Shown: positions 17,424-26,226 of the stretch, one piece after another
How the letters are laid out: each line of letters begins with the position of its first letter
How positions within the stretch are numbered: position 1 is the first letter of the stretch
Assembly (NCBI RefSeq): GCF_000731985.1
Contig: NZ_JNCS01000010.1
Coordinates: forward strand, 1-64,000
Origin: Natrinema altunense
Lineage (GTDB): Archaea; Halobacteriota; Halobacteria; Halobacteriales; Natrialbaceae
Length of the DNA: 64,000 nucleotides
Reading direction: 5' to 3'
Made by a program: the position numbers and the translations under genes
Notes under the pieces: generated by a model
Seen by the model: only the letters and a program-made list of their open reading frames with translations
Told to the model about the DNA's origin: nothing
Database searches by the model: none

Positions 17424-17584
17424 ACGAGCAACGGCTGCGACCGGTGTACCTGCTCGGCATCGCGGGCAGCGCGTACGCGCTCTGGTACTACCTCTCGTTC
17501 GATGCGACGGCGTACGCCGCCGTGTTCGGGCTTGTGACGGTGGTACTCGTGTTCCGCCTCCGGAGCCTAACCGCCGACGACTGA
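17420..17584 (+). CDS. 54-aa two-TM membrane protein (copy 2)
   Basis: 54 aa, starting MNEQRLRPVYLLGIAGSAYA, with two hydrophobic segments (about 9-24 and 31-46) and the ending FRLRSLTADD. It has exactly the same length as copy 1 and aligns along its whole length. It is convergent with the end of the nos operon (nosL stop at 17639). Confidence 0.6.
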   Translation: MNEQRLRPVYLLGIAGSAYALWYYLSFDATAYAAVFGLVTVVLVFRLRSLTADD

Positions 17585-17638
17585 CGCGAAACGGCGTCTC
17601 GGTCGGCCCGGACGGCTCGAGAAACGGTCTCGGTCGAC

Positions 17639-18208
17639 CTAGTCGACGAGGTGCTCCCACTGTCGCACGTCCCCGTCGTGATCGTCGGCGAACGCGGTCG
17701 CCTCCTCGTACTCGGAGAAGGGGAAGTAGTCGTCCCCCATCGCACCGCGTACGTCGCTGTCGACGACGTAGAAGCACTCCGTCGCGTCCGCGAACGCCGC
17801 GGCGGCCGCGTGCGTCGAGATGTATGTCGTCCCGCTCCGGTCGACCAGATCGTAGTCGACGCTCGAGTAGTCGGTGACGAACGTGGCACGTCGCGTCCAG
17901 CCGCGGGCATCGCGTCTCACGGCGTAACTGACGAGTTCGGCGATGCTGTCGAACCGGGCGGGGCCGTCCCGCGCGTCCGGGTTGCCGTCCGCGTAGAAGA
18001 TCTGCCCCGCGGGACCGAAGTGATCCGCGATCGTCATTCCGCAGGCGTCACACGTCTGCCCGTCGGTGAGCGCGATCGGGTCGGCTGGCTCGGCAGTGAC
18101 GCCGGACCCGAGACAGCCCGCGAGACCGGCGCTCGCGAGCGCTCCCGCGCCGAGCAGTATGCGACGGCGAGCGGGCGAGACGGCCGTCAGCGGTCGGCGC
18201 TCCGTCAT
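17639..18208 (-). CDS. nosL: NosL copper chaperone lipoprotein
   Basis: 189 aa. Twin-arginine/lipoprotein-type N-terminus (RRRILLGAGALASAGLAGC, lipobox Cys near residue 32). The NosL hallmark CDACGMTIADHFGPAGQIFY supplies the Cys-x-x-Cys-Gly-Met copper site. YISTHAAAAAFADATECFYV and a FSEYEEATAFADDHDG segment follow. NosL delivers Cu(I) for assembly of the CuZ centre of N2O reductase outside the membrane. It is the last gene of the operon, starting with an ATGA overlap on nosY. Confidence 0.93.
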   Translation of the reverse strand: MTERRPLTAVSPARRRILLGAGALASAGLAGCLGSGVTAEPADPIALTDGQTCDACGMTIADHFGPAGQIFYADGNPDARDGPARFDSIAELVSYAVRRDARGWTRRATFVTDYSSVDYDLVDRSGTTYISTHAAAAAFADATECFYVVDSDVRGAMGDDYFPFSEYEEATAFADDHDGDVRQWEHLVD

Positions 18209-19152
18209 AGTCGTCGCCTCCTGACGGCGACCGCCGCGAGCGCGAGCGGGCCGACGATCCAGACGACGAGCGCACCGACCAGCGTGCCCGTCGACAGCCC
18301 CGCTTCGGCGAGCACGGCGGCGAAGCCGGCGTCGCCGCCCGCACCGAGCGCCCCGAGGACGAGCCCGCGGAAGACGCCGGTCGGGTTGGCCAGGACCATC
18401 GCCGAGACCGCGAGATCCGGGAGCGAAAACGCCGCGATCACGCCGAGCGCGAGCAGGTCGTGAACGAGGACGAACCAGGCCCACGCGAGCAGCGCCAACC
18501 CCAGCGCGTGGGTCTTCTCCCGAGCCAGCGTCGACAGGCAGACGCCGATCGCGAGGAACGCCAGCCCGAGGCCGACCGCCCCGAGCAGGAAGCCGACGTA
18601 CGCCTCGAACCCGCCGACGCCGTACTCGAGCAGGAGGAGGAACCCGGCGACCCCGAAGCCGATGACGGTCGCGCTCGCGAGGACGATCGCGCGGCCGATC
18701 GCGGTCCCGAGGACGACCCGCGACCGCGAGACGGGCAACGAGAACAGCGCTTGCAGCCAGCCGCTCTCCTCGCGGCCGACGATGGCGTCGTAGCTGAACG
18801 CGAGGGCGACCAGCGGCACGAGGTAGACGACGAGCGCGGCCAGGCTGGCGACGATCCGTTCGAAGCCGGCGGGGCTCGTGTCCGAGCCGCTGAACGTCGC
18901 CATCCCGAGGCTGAAGACCGCGAAGATCGCGGTGAGCGCGAGCGCCCAGCGGCTCCGCACCGACAGTCGATACTCCGTCTCGGCGACGACGAACAGCTGT
19001 CCGAAGCGCGTCCCGGAGTCGCCGCTGTGGGCCATCGCCGCGGCCGTCTCGTACCCGCCGTCCGGCTTCGGGTCGACGGCGTTCGAGTCGCCCGTCGATT
19101 CGGCGTCGGCCGACGCTCCGTCGCGGTCGTCTCGTCGGCGATCGGCGGTCAT
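18205..19152 (-). CDS. nosY: NosY, ABC-2 type permease for N2O reductase maturation
   Basis: 315 aa. A charged N-terminal stretch of about 60 residues is followed by six hydrophobic segments. The conserved SYDAIVGREESGWLQALFSLPVSRS loop (residues about 125-149) is characteristic of NosY/ABC-2 permeases. With NosF and NosD it forms the transporter that services CuZ maturation. The start at 19152 gives an ATGA overlap with the nosF stop. Longer upstream reading is in the wrong frame of nosF. Confidence 0.92.
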   Translation of the reverse strand: MTADRRRDDRDGASADAESTGDSNAVDPKPDGGYETAAAMAHSGDSGTRFGQLFVVAETEYRLSVRSRWALALTAIFAVFSLGMATFSGSDTSPAGFERIVASLAALVVYLVPLVALAFSYDAIVGREESGWLQALFSLPVSRSRVVLGTAIGRAIVLASATVIGFGVAGFLLLLEYGVGGFEAYVGFLLGAVGLGLAFLAIGVCLSTLAREKTHALGLALLAWAWFVLVHDLLALGVIAAFSLPDLAVSAMVLANPTGVFRGLVLGALGAGGDAGFAAVLAEAGLSTGTLVGALVVWIVGPLALAAVAVRRRRL

Positions 19153-20078
19153 GCCGACACCTCCGGGTCGTCGTTTTCCGCCTCGAGTGCGTCGTGGAAC
19201 GCCGCCTCGAGTCCCGGTTCGCGCACTTCGAACCCGTCCACGAGGGCGCGCTGGTCGCCGAGCGCGGCGACGAGATCGAACGCGTCCCCGCGGTCGCAGG
19301 TGAGTTCGATCGTCTCGCTCGTCTCGGTGACATCGCCCCACCCCTGAACGGCCTCGAGCAGCGCCGCGCGGTCGTCGGCGGGCCGACAGACGACGGTCAC
19401 GCGGTCGCCGACCGCCCGTCGCAGGTCGTCGATGGGACCGTTGTTCCGCAGCCGCCCGTCCTGAAGGATGGCTACCTCGTCACAGAGGCGCTCGATCTCG
19501 CTCAGGACGTGCGAAGAGATGACGACCGTGGCGTCGGTTTCGCGGCCGATCCGTTCGATAAGGCGGTGAAACGCCGCGACGCCGCGCGGGTCCAGGCCCG
19601 CGGTCGGCTCGTCGAGGACGAGCACGGGCGGACGGGAGAGCAGGACGGACGCGAGGCCGAGCCGCCGGGCCATCCCGTTGGAGTAGCCCGAGACGGCTCG
19701 GTCGGCGGCGTCGGGGAGGCCGACCACGTCGAGACACTCCGCGATCCGCTCGCGACGGTCGGCGAGCCCGCGGATGCGGGCGTGGACGTCGAGCACCTCG
19801 CGGCCGGTCATCGACGGCGGGAACCCGCTGTGTTCGGGCAGGAAGCCGACGCGCTCGCGGACGCGGTGGCCCGCCGTCTCGACGTCGAGACCGCCGACCT
19901 CGATGCGCCCCGCGTCGGGGCTGTCGTGGCCGACGAGGAGCTTGAACAGCGTCGTCTTTCCCGCACCGTTCGTCCCGAGGACGCCGAACGTCGACCCCGA
20001 TGGTACCTCGAAGGAGGGACCGTCGAGGGCGACGACGTCGCCGTACCGTTTGTGAACGTCAGTGATCGTGATCTGCAT
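19149..20078 (-). CDS. nosF: NosF, ABC ATPase of the Nos maturation transporter
   Basis: 309 aa from ATG 20078 (MQITITDVHKRYGDVVALDG). Walker A GTNGAGKTTLFKLL (about 37-50), signature region VSGYSNGMARRLGLASVLLS, Walker B PVLVLDEPTAGLDP and H-loop VVISSHVLSEIERL are all present. The C-terminal about 90 residues are the regulatory extension of the ABC-2 exporter class. An alternative ATG seven codons upstream lies inside nosD. The gene overlaps nosD by about 20 nt and nosY by 4 nt. Confidence 0.93.
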   Translation of the reverse strand: MQITITDVHKRYGDVVALDGPSFEVPSGSTFGVLGTNGAGKTTLFKLLVGHDSPDAGRIEVGGLDVETAGHRVRERVGFLPEHSGFPPSMTGREVLDVHARIRGLADRRERIAECLDVVGLPDAADRAVSGYSNGMARRLGLASVLLSRPPVLVLDEPTAGLDPRGVAAFHRLIERIGRETDATVVISSHVLSEIERLCDEVAILQDGRLRNNGPIDDLRRAVGDRVTVVCRPADDRAALLEAVQGWGDVTETSETIELTCDRGDAFDLVAALGDQRALVDGFEVREPGLEAAFHDALEAENDDPEVSA

Positions 20079-21438
20079 AGTAGGTCCTCCAGTTGTCATG
20101 GGGTGAGTCGGCGAGCGGTCGATTGTCGATGATCCCCGGCGTCTCGAGGACGGGGAAGGAACTCTCCGCCAGCGTAACGGCGTCGAAGGCCGGGCTCTCG
20201 GCGAAGACGGCCGCCTGCGGTTTCTCGTGGATCAGTCGCTCGACGGTGCCGGCGGGTCGGTGGCGGTTCTCGCTGATCCCGTCGCCGTCGAGGTCGGCGA
20301 CGCGCGCGCCCGACCAGTAGTTACCCCGCTCGGTCGCGTTCCAGTGGGCCTGTGAGTTCGTCTCCGCGAACGCCGCCTGGGCGTTCCGGATGAAGCTGTT
20401 CCCCGAGACGTGCTCGACGCTGCTGCCCGCCGTGATGTGGATGCCGACGTCGTTCTCGAGGAGGAGATTCGACTCGAGGCGGTTGTCCTGGGAGTTGTGG
20501 ATGTACAGCCCGTTCCCGTTGCCGACGAGGTCGTTGCCGGCGATCCGGCTGTTCTCGACGTCCTTGACGAGGATGCCATGGCCGCTCGTCCCGTCGTTGT
20601 TCACCGCGGTGTTGTTCAGCAGCGTCAGCTCTTCCGAGACCATCAGCGCGAAGCCGACGTCGTTGTCGAAGGCGACGTTGTTCTCGAGGGAGTTCTCGTT
20701 CGAGTACATGTAGTGGACGCCGTACCGCATGTTCCACATGGTGTTGCCTTCGGCGACGACCCCCTCGGCCCACTGAAAGTAGATGCCGTCGCGGACGGTG
20801 GTGATGGAGTTGTTCCGCACCTCGGCGTCGGTCGCCTCCCAGAGGTGGATGCCGTTGCCGCGTTGGGCCAGCGGCACGTCCTCGCGGCCGGCGACGATGG
20901 AGTCCTCGACGGTCACGTCGTCGACGCTGCCGATCCAGATCCCGAACTGGATCTCGGTCAGTCGGAGCGCCGACAGCGTCGCGTTCGAACCGTTGACGAC
21001 GATGCCGCTGTCGGTATCCTGTCGGTCCGTGCCGGAGTTCCGGATCCAGACGTTCTCGAGGGTGACGTTTTCGGCCTCGATCACGAGTACTTGCCCCTCG
21101 CCGCCGCCGTCGATCACCGCGCCGTCGCGGTCGGCAGCCGCGATCGTCACGGCCGGCGTGTCGACGGTGACGCGTTCGTCGAACCGGCCCTCGAGCCGGA
21201 CGGTGTCGCCCGGGTCGGCGGCGTCGACGGCCCGCTGGACCGAATCGAACGTCCGATCGTCGACCGTCGCGACGCCGTCGGACTGGGGTTCCGAGACGTC
21301 GTGCACGGCCGGGACGTCCGTCTGCCAGCCGGCGACGCTCCCGGGGTTGTCCGAGTTGCCCGTCGCGGCGACGGCGGCCCCGGCCAGCGAACAGACGAGG
21401 ACGATCGCGGCGGCGACGGCGAAGGTGCCCTCTTTCAC
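20059..21438 (-). CDS. nosD: NosD, periplasm-side beta-helix maturation factor
   Basis: 459 aa from a GTG start. N-terminal signal sequence (VAAAIVLVCSLAGAAVAATG). The body consists of right-handed parallel beta-helix (CASH/NosD) repeats rich in N-x-L and GN-x-(L/I) turns, for example NSITTVRDGIYFQWAEGV and NRLESNLLLENDVGIHIT. NosD is the extracytoplasmic partner of NosFY in building the CuZ centre. The GTG overlaps the stop of the preceding membrane gene (GTGA), so translation is likely coupled. Confidence 0.93.
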   Translation of the reverse strand: MKEGTFAVAAAIVLVCSLAGAAVAATGNSDNPGSVAGWQTDVPAVHDVSEPQSDGVATVDDRTFDSVQRAVDAADPGDTVRLEGRFDERVTVDTPAVTIAAADRDGAVIDGGGEGQVLVIEAENVTLENVWIRNSGTDRQDTDSGIVVNGSNATLSALRLTEIQFGIWIGSVDDVTVEDSIVAGREDVPLAQRGNGIHLWEATDAEVRNNSITTVRDGIYFQWAEGVVAEGNTMWNMRYGVHYMYSNENSLENNVAFDNDVGFALMVSEELTLLNNTAVNNDGTSGHGILVKDVENSRIAGNDLVGNGNGLYIHNSQDNRLESNLLLENDVGIHITAGSSVEHVSGNSFIRNAQAAFAETNSQAHWNATERGNYWSGARVADLDGDGISENRHRPAGTVERLIHEKPQAAVFAESPAFDAVTLAESSFPVLETPGIIDNRPLADSPHDNWRTYYADHDH

Positions 21439-22277
21439 GGCGGATCACCGTCCGGTGTGGTTCGCGGAGGGTCGTTCGTAGCCGATCCGTCGCCGGATTC
21501 GCCGGGCGGGCTCGAGGCTCGATTACCCCCTTCGGGAACGGGATCGGCAGCCGTCCCACGACCGGATGCCCGGGGCAAAACGCGGGCCACGCGGTCCCGC
21601 AGACGGTCACAGCCGGTGCGGACGAGCCCCGGAACGTCGGTGATCGTCGCCGGCGAGTGTCGGAGACCGAACGCGACGGCCAGCAACGCGACGCCGACGG
21701 CCATCATGTAGCCGCCGGGCCCGAACCAGGCGGTCCCACTGATGTTTGCGACCTCGTATGAGCCGGCCAGCGGCGGCGTAAACCCTTCGAGACCGTTGAG
21801 CGGGGCATCCGGATCGAGCGTGTGACCGGACTGGTAGAGGCGGTACTGGATCAAGGCCCCCATCGTCCCGAAGATCGCGATCGAACCGGCAAACAGCGCG
21901 GTCAGCCCGCGCGAGATCTTGTCGGTCGGGAGGGCTGCGACGATCGCCGAGGCCGCGGCGATGCCGATGAACACGACCGGCCCGAGAATCCACTCGGGGA
22001 CATCGATCGCTTTCTCGTGGGGCTCGTAATTGGGGTCGACGTAGACCGGGTCCGGATAGTAGAACCCGACGTACTTGTTGAGCCGGCGGACTTCCTCCCA
22101 GTCGCCGCCGATCTTCGGGTGGGCGTAGAGGTCGACGACGAGCGTATCGACGTACTGCGGTGCCGTCAACGTAATCCGCCACACCGGAACGCGAAGGGCG
22201 AGCACGAACAGCACGGCTGCGACGAGCGGGAGGAGTCGTCTGAGCTCGAGCAGCCGCGTGAGGCGGGAACTGGCCAT
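21435..22277 (-). CDS. Polytopic membrane protein of the nos operon (NosB-like)
   Basis: 280 aa. The first hydrophobic segment (LPLVAAVLFVLALRVPVWRI) is followed by an extracytoplasmic loop rich in Tyr and Pro (YPDPVYVDPNYEPHEKAIDV), then three or four more segments and a disordered Pro/Gly/Asp tail. It sits between nosZ (7 nt gap) and nosD (GTGA overlap). In clade II nos clusters a membrane gene called nosB occupies this place; the equivalence is inferred from position and topology. Its role in N2O reduction is unknown; anchoring or electron delivery are possibilities. Confidence 0.8.
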   Translation of the reverse strand: MASSRLTRLLELRRLLPLVAAVLFVLALRVPVWRITLTAPQYVDTLVVDLYAHPKIGGDWEEVRRLNKYVGFYYPDPVYVDPNYEPHEKAIDVPEWILGPVVFIGIAAASAIVAALPTDKISRGLTALFAGSIAIFGTMGALIQYRLYQSGHTLDPDAPLNGLEGFTPPLAGSYEVANISGTAWFGPGGYMMAVGVALLAVAFGLRHSPATITDVPGLVRTGCDRLRDRVARVLPRASGRGTAADPVPEGGNRASSPPGESGDGSATNDPPRTTPDGDPP

Positions 22278-22284
22278 TGTGAGA

Positions 22285-24204
22285 TCACTCCGCGGGTTCG
22301 ACGATCAGTCGCGAGCGCATCTCGAGGTGGAGTGCGCTACAGAAGAACGCACAGTACATCCAGTAGACGCCCGGTTCGTCCGCGGTGAACGTCACTTCGC
22401 GCGTCTCCTGTGGTGCGAGCTTGATGTTGATGTTGTGCTCGGGAATCGCAAGCGAGTGGAGGATGTCGGAGCGGTCCTCGATGTTCGTCACGGTCAGCGT
22501 CACTTCGTCACCCTCCGTCACGGTGACCTCCTCGAAGCCGAACTCGTTGCGCATCGAGTACATCTTCACGTGGACGCGGCCGTCCTCGCGGGTGATCTCG
22601 CTGTCGTCGCCCCCGACGAACTCCTCGTCGTAATCGTCGGGATCGTAGATCTTCGCGGGATCGATCTTGTCCGCGCTGACGACCGAGGCGTCGTGGGGTT
22701 CGGCGTAGGAGGGGGTATCCTTGACGAGGGACATGCCCTCCTCGTCGTCGCCGATGTAGATCAGCTGGTCGTTCTCGGGGTGCATCGGCCCGACCGGCAG
22801 GAACCGGTCCTTCGAGAGCTTGTTCAGCGAGATCAGCCAGTCGCCCTGCGGATCGGCCGTGTACGACTCCGCCGCGATCAGATGGCCCGGGTTGTAGTGG
22901 ACGTCGATCTTCTCGATGACCGGGTCCGTCGACTTCTCGCCGGCCTCGACGGCCTTCTCGATGTCCCACTTGACGACCTGGGAGTCGATGAACAGCGTCG
23001 TGTACGCGTGCCCGCGGCCGTCGTAGGCGGTGTGGAGCGGCCCCATGCCGAGTCGCGGACGGCCCACGATCGATTCGTTGGGATCGTCGGCCTCGGCGAG
23101 CGTCTCGATGTCGATGACCGTCGCCGTCGGATCGAGTTTCCCGCTGGCGATCGCGTACTGCCCGTCGGGCGTGACGCTGACGCCGTGAGGGCTCTTCGAG
23201 ACGTCGATGTAGCGGACGACGGGGCGGTCGCCCTCGTTCAGCGCGCTGTCGCGGGTGCCGTCGACGACCGGAACGCCGTTTATTTCGTCGTACTCGCCGG
23301 CCTCGACGGCCTCCTCGATGGCGGGCACGTCGAAGGCCTTCACCCAGTCAGTGTCCGTCGAGGACATCTCGCTCTCGGTGGTGGCGTGCTCGCTGTTGTA
23401 GCCGGTCGCGAAGAACCACCGACCCTCCTTGCCGCCGTCGCCGTTGTCCATATTGCCGTCGACCAGCACCTCCCACTCGACGTTCATCGTCTCCGGATTG
23501 ATCGCGGCGATGGTCGAGGTGTAGTTCTCCGGGTCGGTGAGGTCCTGGCCGTCGTTGGGCATCGGAACGCGGAACTCGCCGACGCCGAAGACGTACTTCG
23601 TATCCGGCAGTAGACAGCAGGCCCCGTGGGTCCCCTGCTGGTTCGGGACGTCGACGATCGCGTCCGTCTCGAAGTACTTCAGGTTGATCCGGGCCATCCG
23701 TCCGTTCGCCTTGTCGTTGACGAACGCCCAGCGGCCGTCGTAGTCGTTGTCCGTCTGGCTCACGCGCGGGTGGTGTGCATCGCCCCACGTATAGTCGCCC
23801 GACTCCTCGAGCATCTCACTCGTCCGATCGTCGTAGCCGTAGCCACGGGCGCTCTCGGGCTGGAACACCGGAATCCGCATCAACTGTCGCATCGACGGCA
23901 GCCCGTAGACGCGGATTTCGCCGGTGTGCCCGCCCGAGAGGAACGCGTAGTAGTCGTCGTGTTCGCCGGGCTTGACCTCGGTCTTGACGTCCTCGAGCGA
24001 TACCGAATCGTCGCCGCCGAGTAGGCCCGTACAGCCGGCCAGGGAACTCATCGCACCCGCAGCGGCCCCCGCTTTCATGAAATCCCGCCTTGGAACGCGG
24101 TCGAACAGCGGGTCGCGGTCCGAACCGCTCCCGGCATCGATCGCGGAGTCGGTCGAACTGTTCGTCTCGGTCGGTCGGTCGTCGGAATCGTGGGTTCGGG
24201 TCAT
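22285..24204 (-). CDS. nosZ: Nitrous oxide reductase NosZ
   Basis: 639 aa. It reduces N2O to N2 outside the membrane. A twin-arginine-type signal (RRDFMKAGAAAGAMSSLAGC) with a lipobox-like Cys follows an acidic leader. The beta-propeller CuZ domain shows the expected histidines in DAHHPR, GTHGACC, SKSPHGVSV, GPLHTAYDG, NPGHLIAAE and AEPHDA. The cupredoxin CuA domain at the C-terminus shows HSLAIPEHN and MYCAFFCSALHLEM (Cys-x3-Cys, His, Met ligands). All copper ligands I can check are present, so it should be functional. First gene of a six-gene operon. Confidence 0.97.
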   Translation of the reverse strand: MTRTHDSDDRPTETNSSTDSAIDAGSGSDRDPLFDRVPRRDFMKAGAAAGAMSSLAGCTGLLGGDDSVSLEDVKTEVKPGEHDDYYAFLSGGHTGEIRVYGLPSMRQLMRIPVFQPESARGYGYDDRTSEMLEESGDYTWGDAHHPRVSQTDNDYDGRWAFVNDKANGRMARINLKYFETDAIVDVPNQQGTHGACCLLPDTKYVFGVGEFRVPMPNDGQDLTDPENYTSTIAAINPETMNVEWEVLVDGNMDNGDGGKEGRWFFATGYNSEHATTESEMSSTDTDWVKAFDVPAIEEAVEAGEYDEINGVPVVDGTRDSALNEGDRPVVRYIDVSKSPHGVSVTPDGQYAIASGKLDPTATVIDIETLAEADDPNESIVGRPRLGMGPLHTAYDGRGHAYTTLFIDSQVVKWDIEKAVEAGEKSTDPVIEKIDVHYNPGHLIAAESYTADPQGDWLISLNKLSKDRFLPVGPMHPENDQLIYIGDDEEGMSLVKDTPSYAEPHDASVVSADKIDPAKIYDPDDYDEEFVGGDDSEITREDGRVHVKMYSMRNEFGFEEVTVTEGDEVTLTVTNIEDRSDILHSLAIPEHNINIKLAPQETREVTFTADEPGVYWMYCAFFCSALHLEMRSRLIVEPAE

Positions 24205-24531
24205 TGTCCTGTGGAGTGCGACTCGAGGCCGAGGTGAACGGCCCCGGGCCGCGAGACGCGTGTGTAGTACGGGACGTCGGGACCGGATCGCCGCCCCGCG
24301 CTGTACAGGTCACCCTCGAGACCCCATCCTAATAGGCGAGAGATAAATTCCTACGGAGTGGCAGATATGCAGAACGTGTTCGGCGACAGCTAGTGGGTGG
24401 TCTCCCGTGACTAGCCTAAGTTAGAGCGAGCGGAGAGGGCAGTCGCGGATCTCACGCCGGAAGCGGGGTCCGTCCCGCTGCCGAGTCCACGCCGAAAAGT
24501 TAAGCCGCACTGACAAGAAGGTCGACGGCCG
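24205..24531 (-). promoter_or_regulatory. nosZ upstream region: TATA box and CGAA-N4-TTC motif
   Basis: The gap between the thioesterase gene and nosZ holds a TATA-like AATTTATC (24342-24349, minus strand) about 140 nt before the nosZ ATG. An inverted repeat reading CGAA-CACG-TTCT on the minus strand (24371-24382) lies about 22 nt further upstream. That is where a haloarchaeal anaerobic activator such as NarO would bind. The match to that regulator is inference. Nothing coding is seen here. Confidence 0.45.
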
Positions 24532-25023
24532 CTACTCGGACCGGAACACGCGGTATGCGCCCTGGCCGATCGCCACGGGGTTCGTCGTTCCGTCGGGGGT
24601 CGTGCTTTCGACGGTGATCTCGCTGACGCCGACGCTGCCGCCGACTCGGATCACGTCCGCGGTCGCCACGAGGTCGCTCGTCGCCGGCCGGAGGTAGTTG
24701 ACGTTCAGGTTGATCGTTGCGATCCGCGCACCGAACGGATCGTCCATGGCCGTCCGCAGGGAGAGGCCGCCGACGGTGTCGATGAGCGTGGCCGCGACGC
24801 CGCCGTGGAGGTCCGCCTGTTCGTCGGCCGACGCGGTAGGTCGCGTGTTCGTCAGTTTTTCGTCGTAGGGGATCGACATCGTCATCGTCCCGTCGCCGAC
24901 ATCGTCGACGGTCGTTCCGAGCCACGAGAGGAACTCCTGGTTCTCGTCGAGAACGTACTGGAGCATACCCTCGAGATCGTCGAACTCGTCGAGTGCATCC
25001 GTCGTCGGCGTCTCCTCGGTCAT
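24532..25023 (-). CDS. PaaI-family hotdog thioesterase
   Basis: 163 aa from ATG 25023. Hotdog fold signs: a NTRPTASADEQADLHGGVAA segment with the LHGGVxAT(L/I)xD core near residue 83, then FGARIATINLNVNYLRPAT and a C-terminal IGQGAYRVFRSE. The family hydrolyses acyl-CoA thioesters in the cytosol. The substrate is unknown. Longer starts exist upstream but add a segment without family similarity. Confidence 0.88.
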   Translation of the reverse strand: MTEETPTTDALDEFDDLEGMLQYVLDENQEFLSWLGTTVDDVGDGTMTMSIPYDEKLTNTRPTASADEQADLHGGVAATLIDTVGGLSLRTAMDDPFGARIATINLNVNYLRPATSDLVATADVIRVGGSVGVSEITVESTTPDGTTNPVAIGQGAYRVFRSE

Positions 25024-25276
25024 GGCCGCCCGTCCGTCGGCAACGGTCTTGACAGCTACGCTTCCCGGCGTGTCCGTTGTTCGGCGTTCATGCGGAGCAG
25101 TGCCCGACGGACGGCTCAAACGGCGCTTTCACCTTGGAGACGGGGATTATCGATACCCGACGACCGGTCGGCTACGGGAGACCGACACGACAGACGAACC
25201 GTCCTGGCGTTTCCGGTGCCCTTCTCGCCGGCATCGCCGAGTGTACGGACCGCTGCAAGACGATTGAGCGAGCGTC

Positions 25277-26170
25277 TCAGATGGCAGCATTCGAGCGAAC
25301 CCGTACCCGGATCCGTTCGCCGCGTGCGAACGAGCGCTCCGGACAGATCAGTTTCGCGCCGAACTCGCCGTCGCGAGCACAGAACAGCGACAGTCCGGTG
25401 ATCGGCGCGCCGTTTGCGGTGACGGTCACGTCGTCCCACGCGATCGTACGGCCGTCGGCGACGCCGAGGCGGTCGCCGTTCAGCGAGACGACCGTCTCGG
25501 TCGGCTCGTCCGCCGCCGGCGATTCGGACCGCTCGAGCAGCCCGCCGCCGTCGTAGTGAGGGACGCCGCCGTCGAGGACGCCGCCCCCATCGGCCCGCAC
25601 GCCGACGAACGTCGCGCCCGGATCGGGGTGGGTCGGTGCATCGAGCACCGCGTAGGTGTCGCCGGTCGATCGAACCCGGCCGGTGCCATCCCACTCGAGC
25701 GGGCGCACCGCCGCGCCGAGGTCGATCGGGAGCGATCCCGCCGCCCGATAGGGATTCTGGTCCGGGCTGCGAAACCCGACGTGGAGGTGGTTGTCGACCC
25801 AGGGTGCGAAAAACCCTGCACGGACGAGCCGACCGAGCGAGTCCCCTCGATCGAGGCGATCACCGGCGTCGACCGCCGGTTCGACGTGTAGGATTCGAAC
25901 CGTCAATCCGGCGAACGGGCTGGTGTCCGCGGGCTCGAGCAGGATCAGGTGGTCGTGCTCGGGTGCGTAGGGCTTCGGCGGCGCGCGAACGGTTCGGGTC
26001 TCGCGGACGGTACCCGCGACCGGACTCGGCGCGGCGGTCGTCCGCCCGTCGGCGAGGGTCCCGGGATAGAGATCGATCGCACAGCCGCCGTCGTGGGCGG
26101 GATACGGGGAGTTGTACAGCGAGAAGCGCTCGTAGCGCGCCAGTACGGCCTCGGGAAGCGTGACGGCCAT
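25277..26170 (-). CDS. M23/LytM-like protein without signal peptide
   Basis: 297 aa from ATG 26170. The N-terminal half has the layout of the M23 peptidase beta-fold: HDGGCAIDLYPG (His-x4-Asp), ASPVAGTVRETR, HDHLILLEP, a VDAGDRLDRGDSLGRLVRAG lipoyl-like loop, and VDNHLHVGFR (His-x-His). The C-terminal half is a second beta-rich domain (VVSLNGDRLGVADGRTIAWD). There is no signal peptide, and archaea lack murein, so peptidoglycan hydrolysis is unlikely. The long N-terminal extension possible upstream is arginine-rich and overlaps the lipoate-ligase gene, so I reject it. Confidence 0.7.
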   Translation of the reverse strand: MAVTLPEAVLARYERFSLYNSPYPAHDGGCAIDLYPGTLADGRTTAAPSPVAGTVRETRTVRAPPKPYAPEHDHLILLEPADTSPFAGLTVRILHVEPAVDAGDRLDRGDSLGRLVRAGFFAPWVDNHLHVGFRSPDQNPYRAAGSLPIDLGAAVRPLEWDGTGRVRSTGDTYAVLDAPTHPDPGATFVGVRADGGGVLDGGVPHYDGGGLLERSESPAADEPTETVVSLNGDRLGVADGRTIAWDDVTVTANGAPITGLSLFCARDGEFGAKLICPERSFARGERIRVRVRSNAAI

Positions 26171-26226
26171 CGTCGTCTCGGTCTGGGTAGCGTGAACGTT
26201 TAGATGCACCGGGTCGAACGGCCGGT

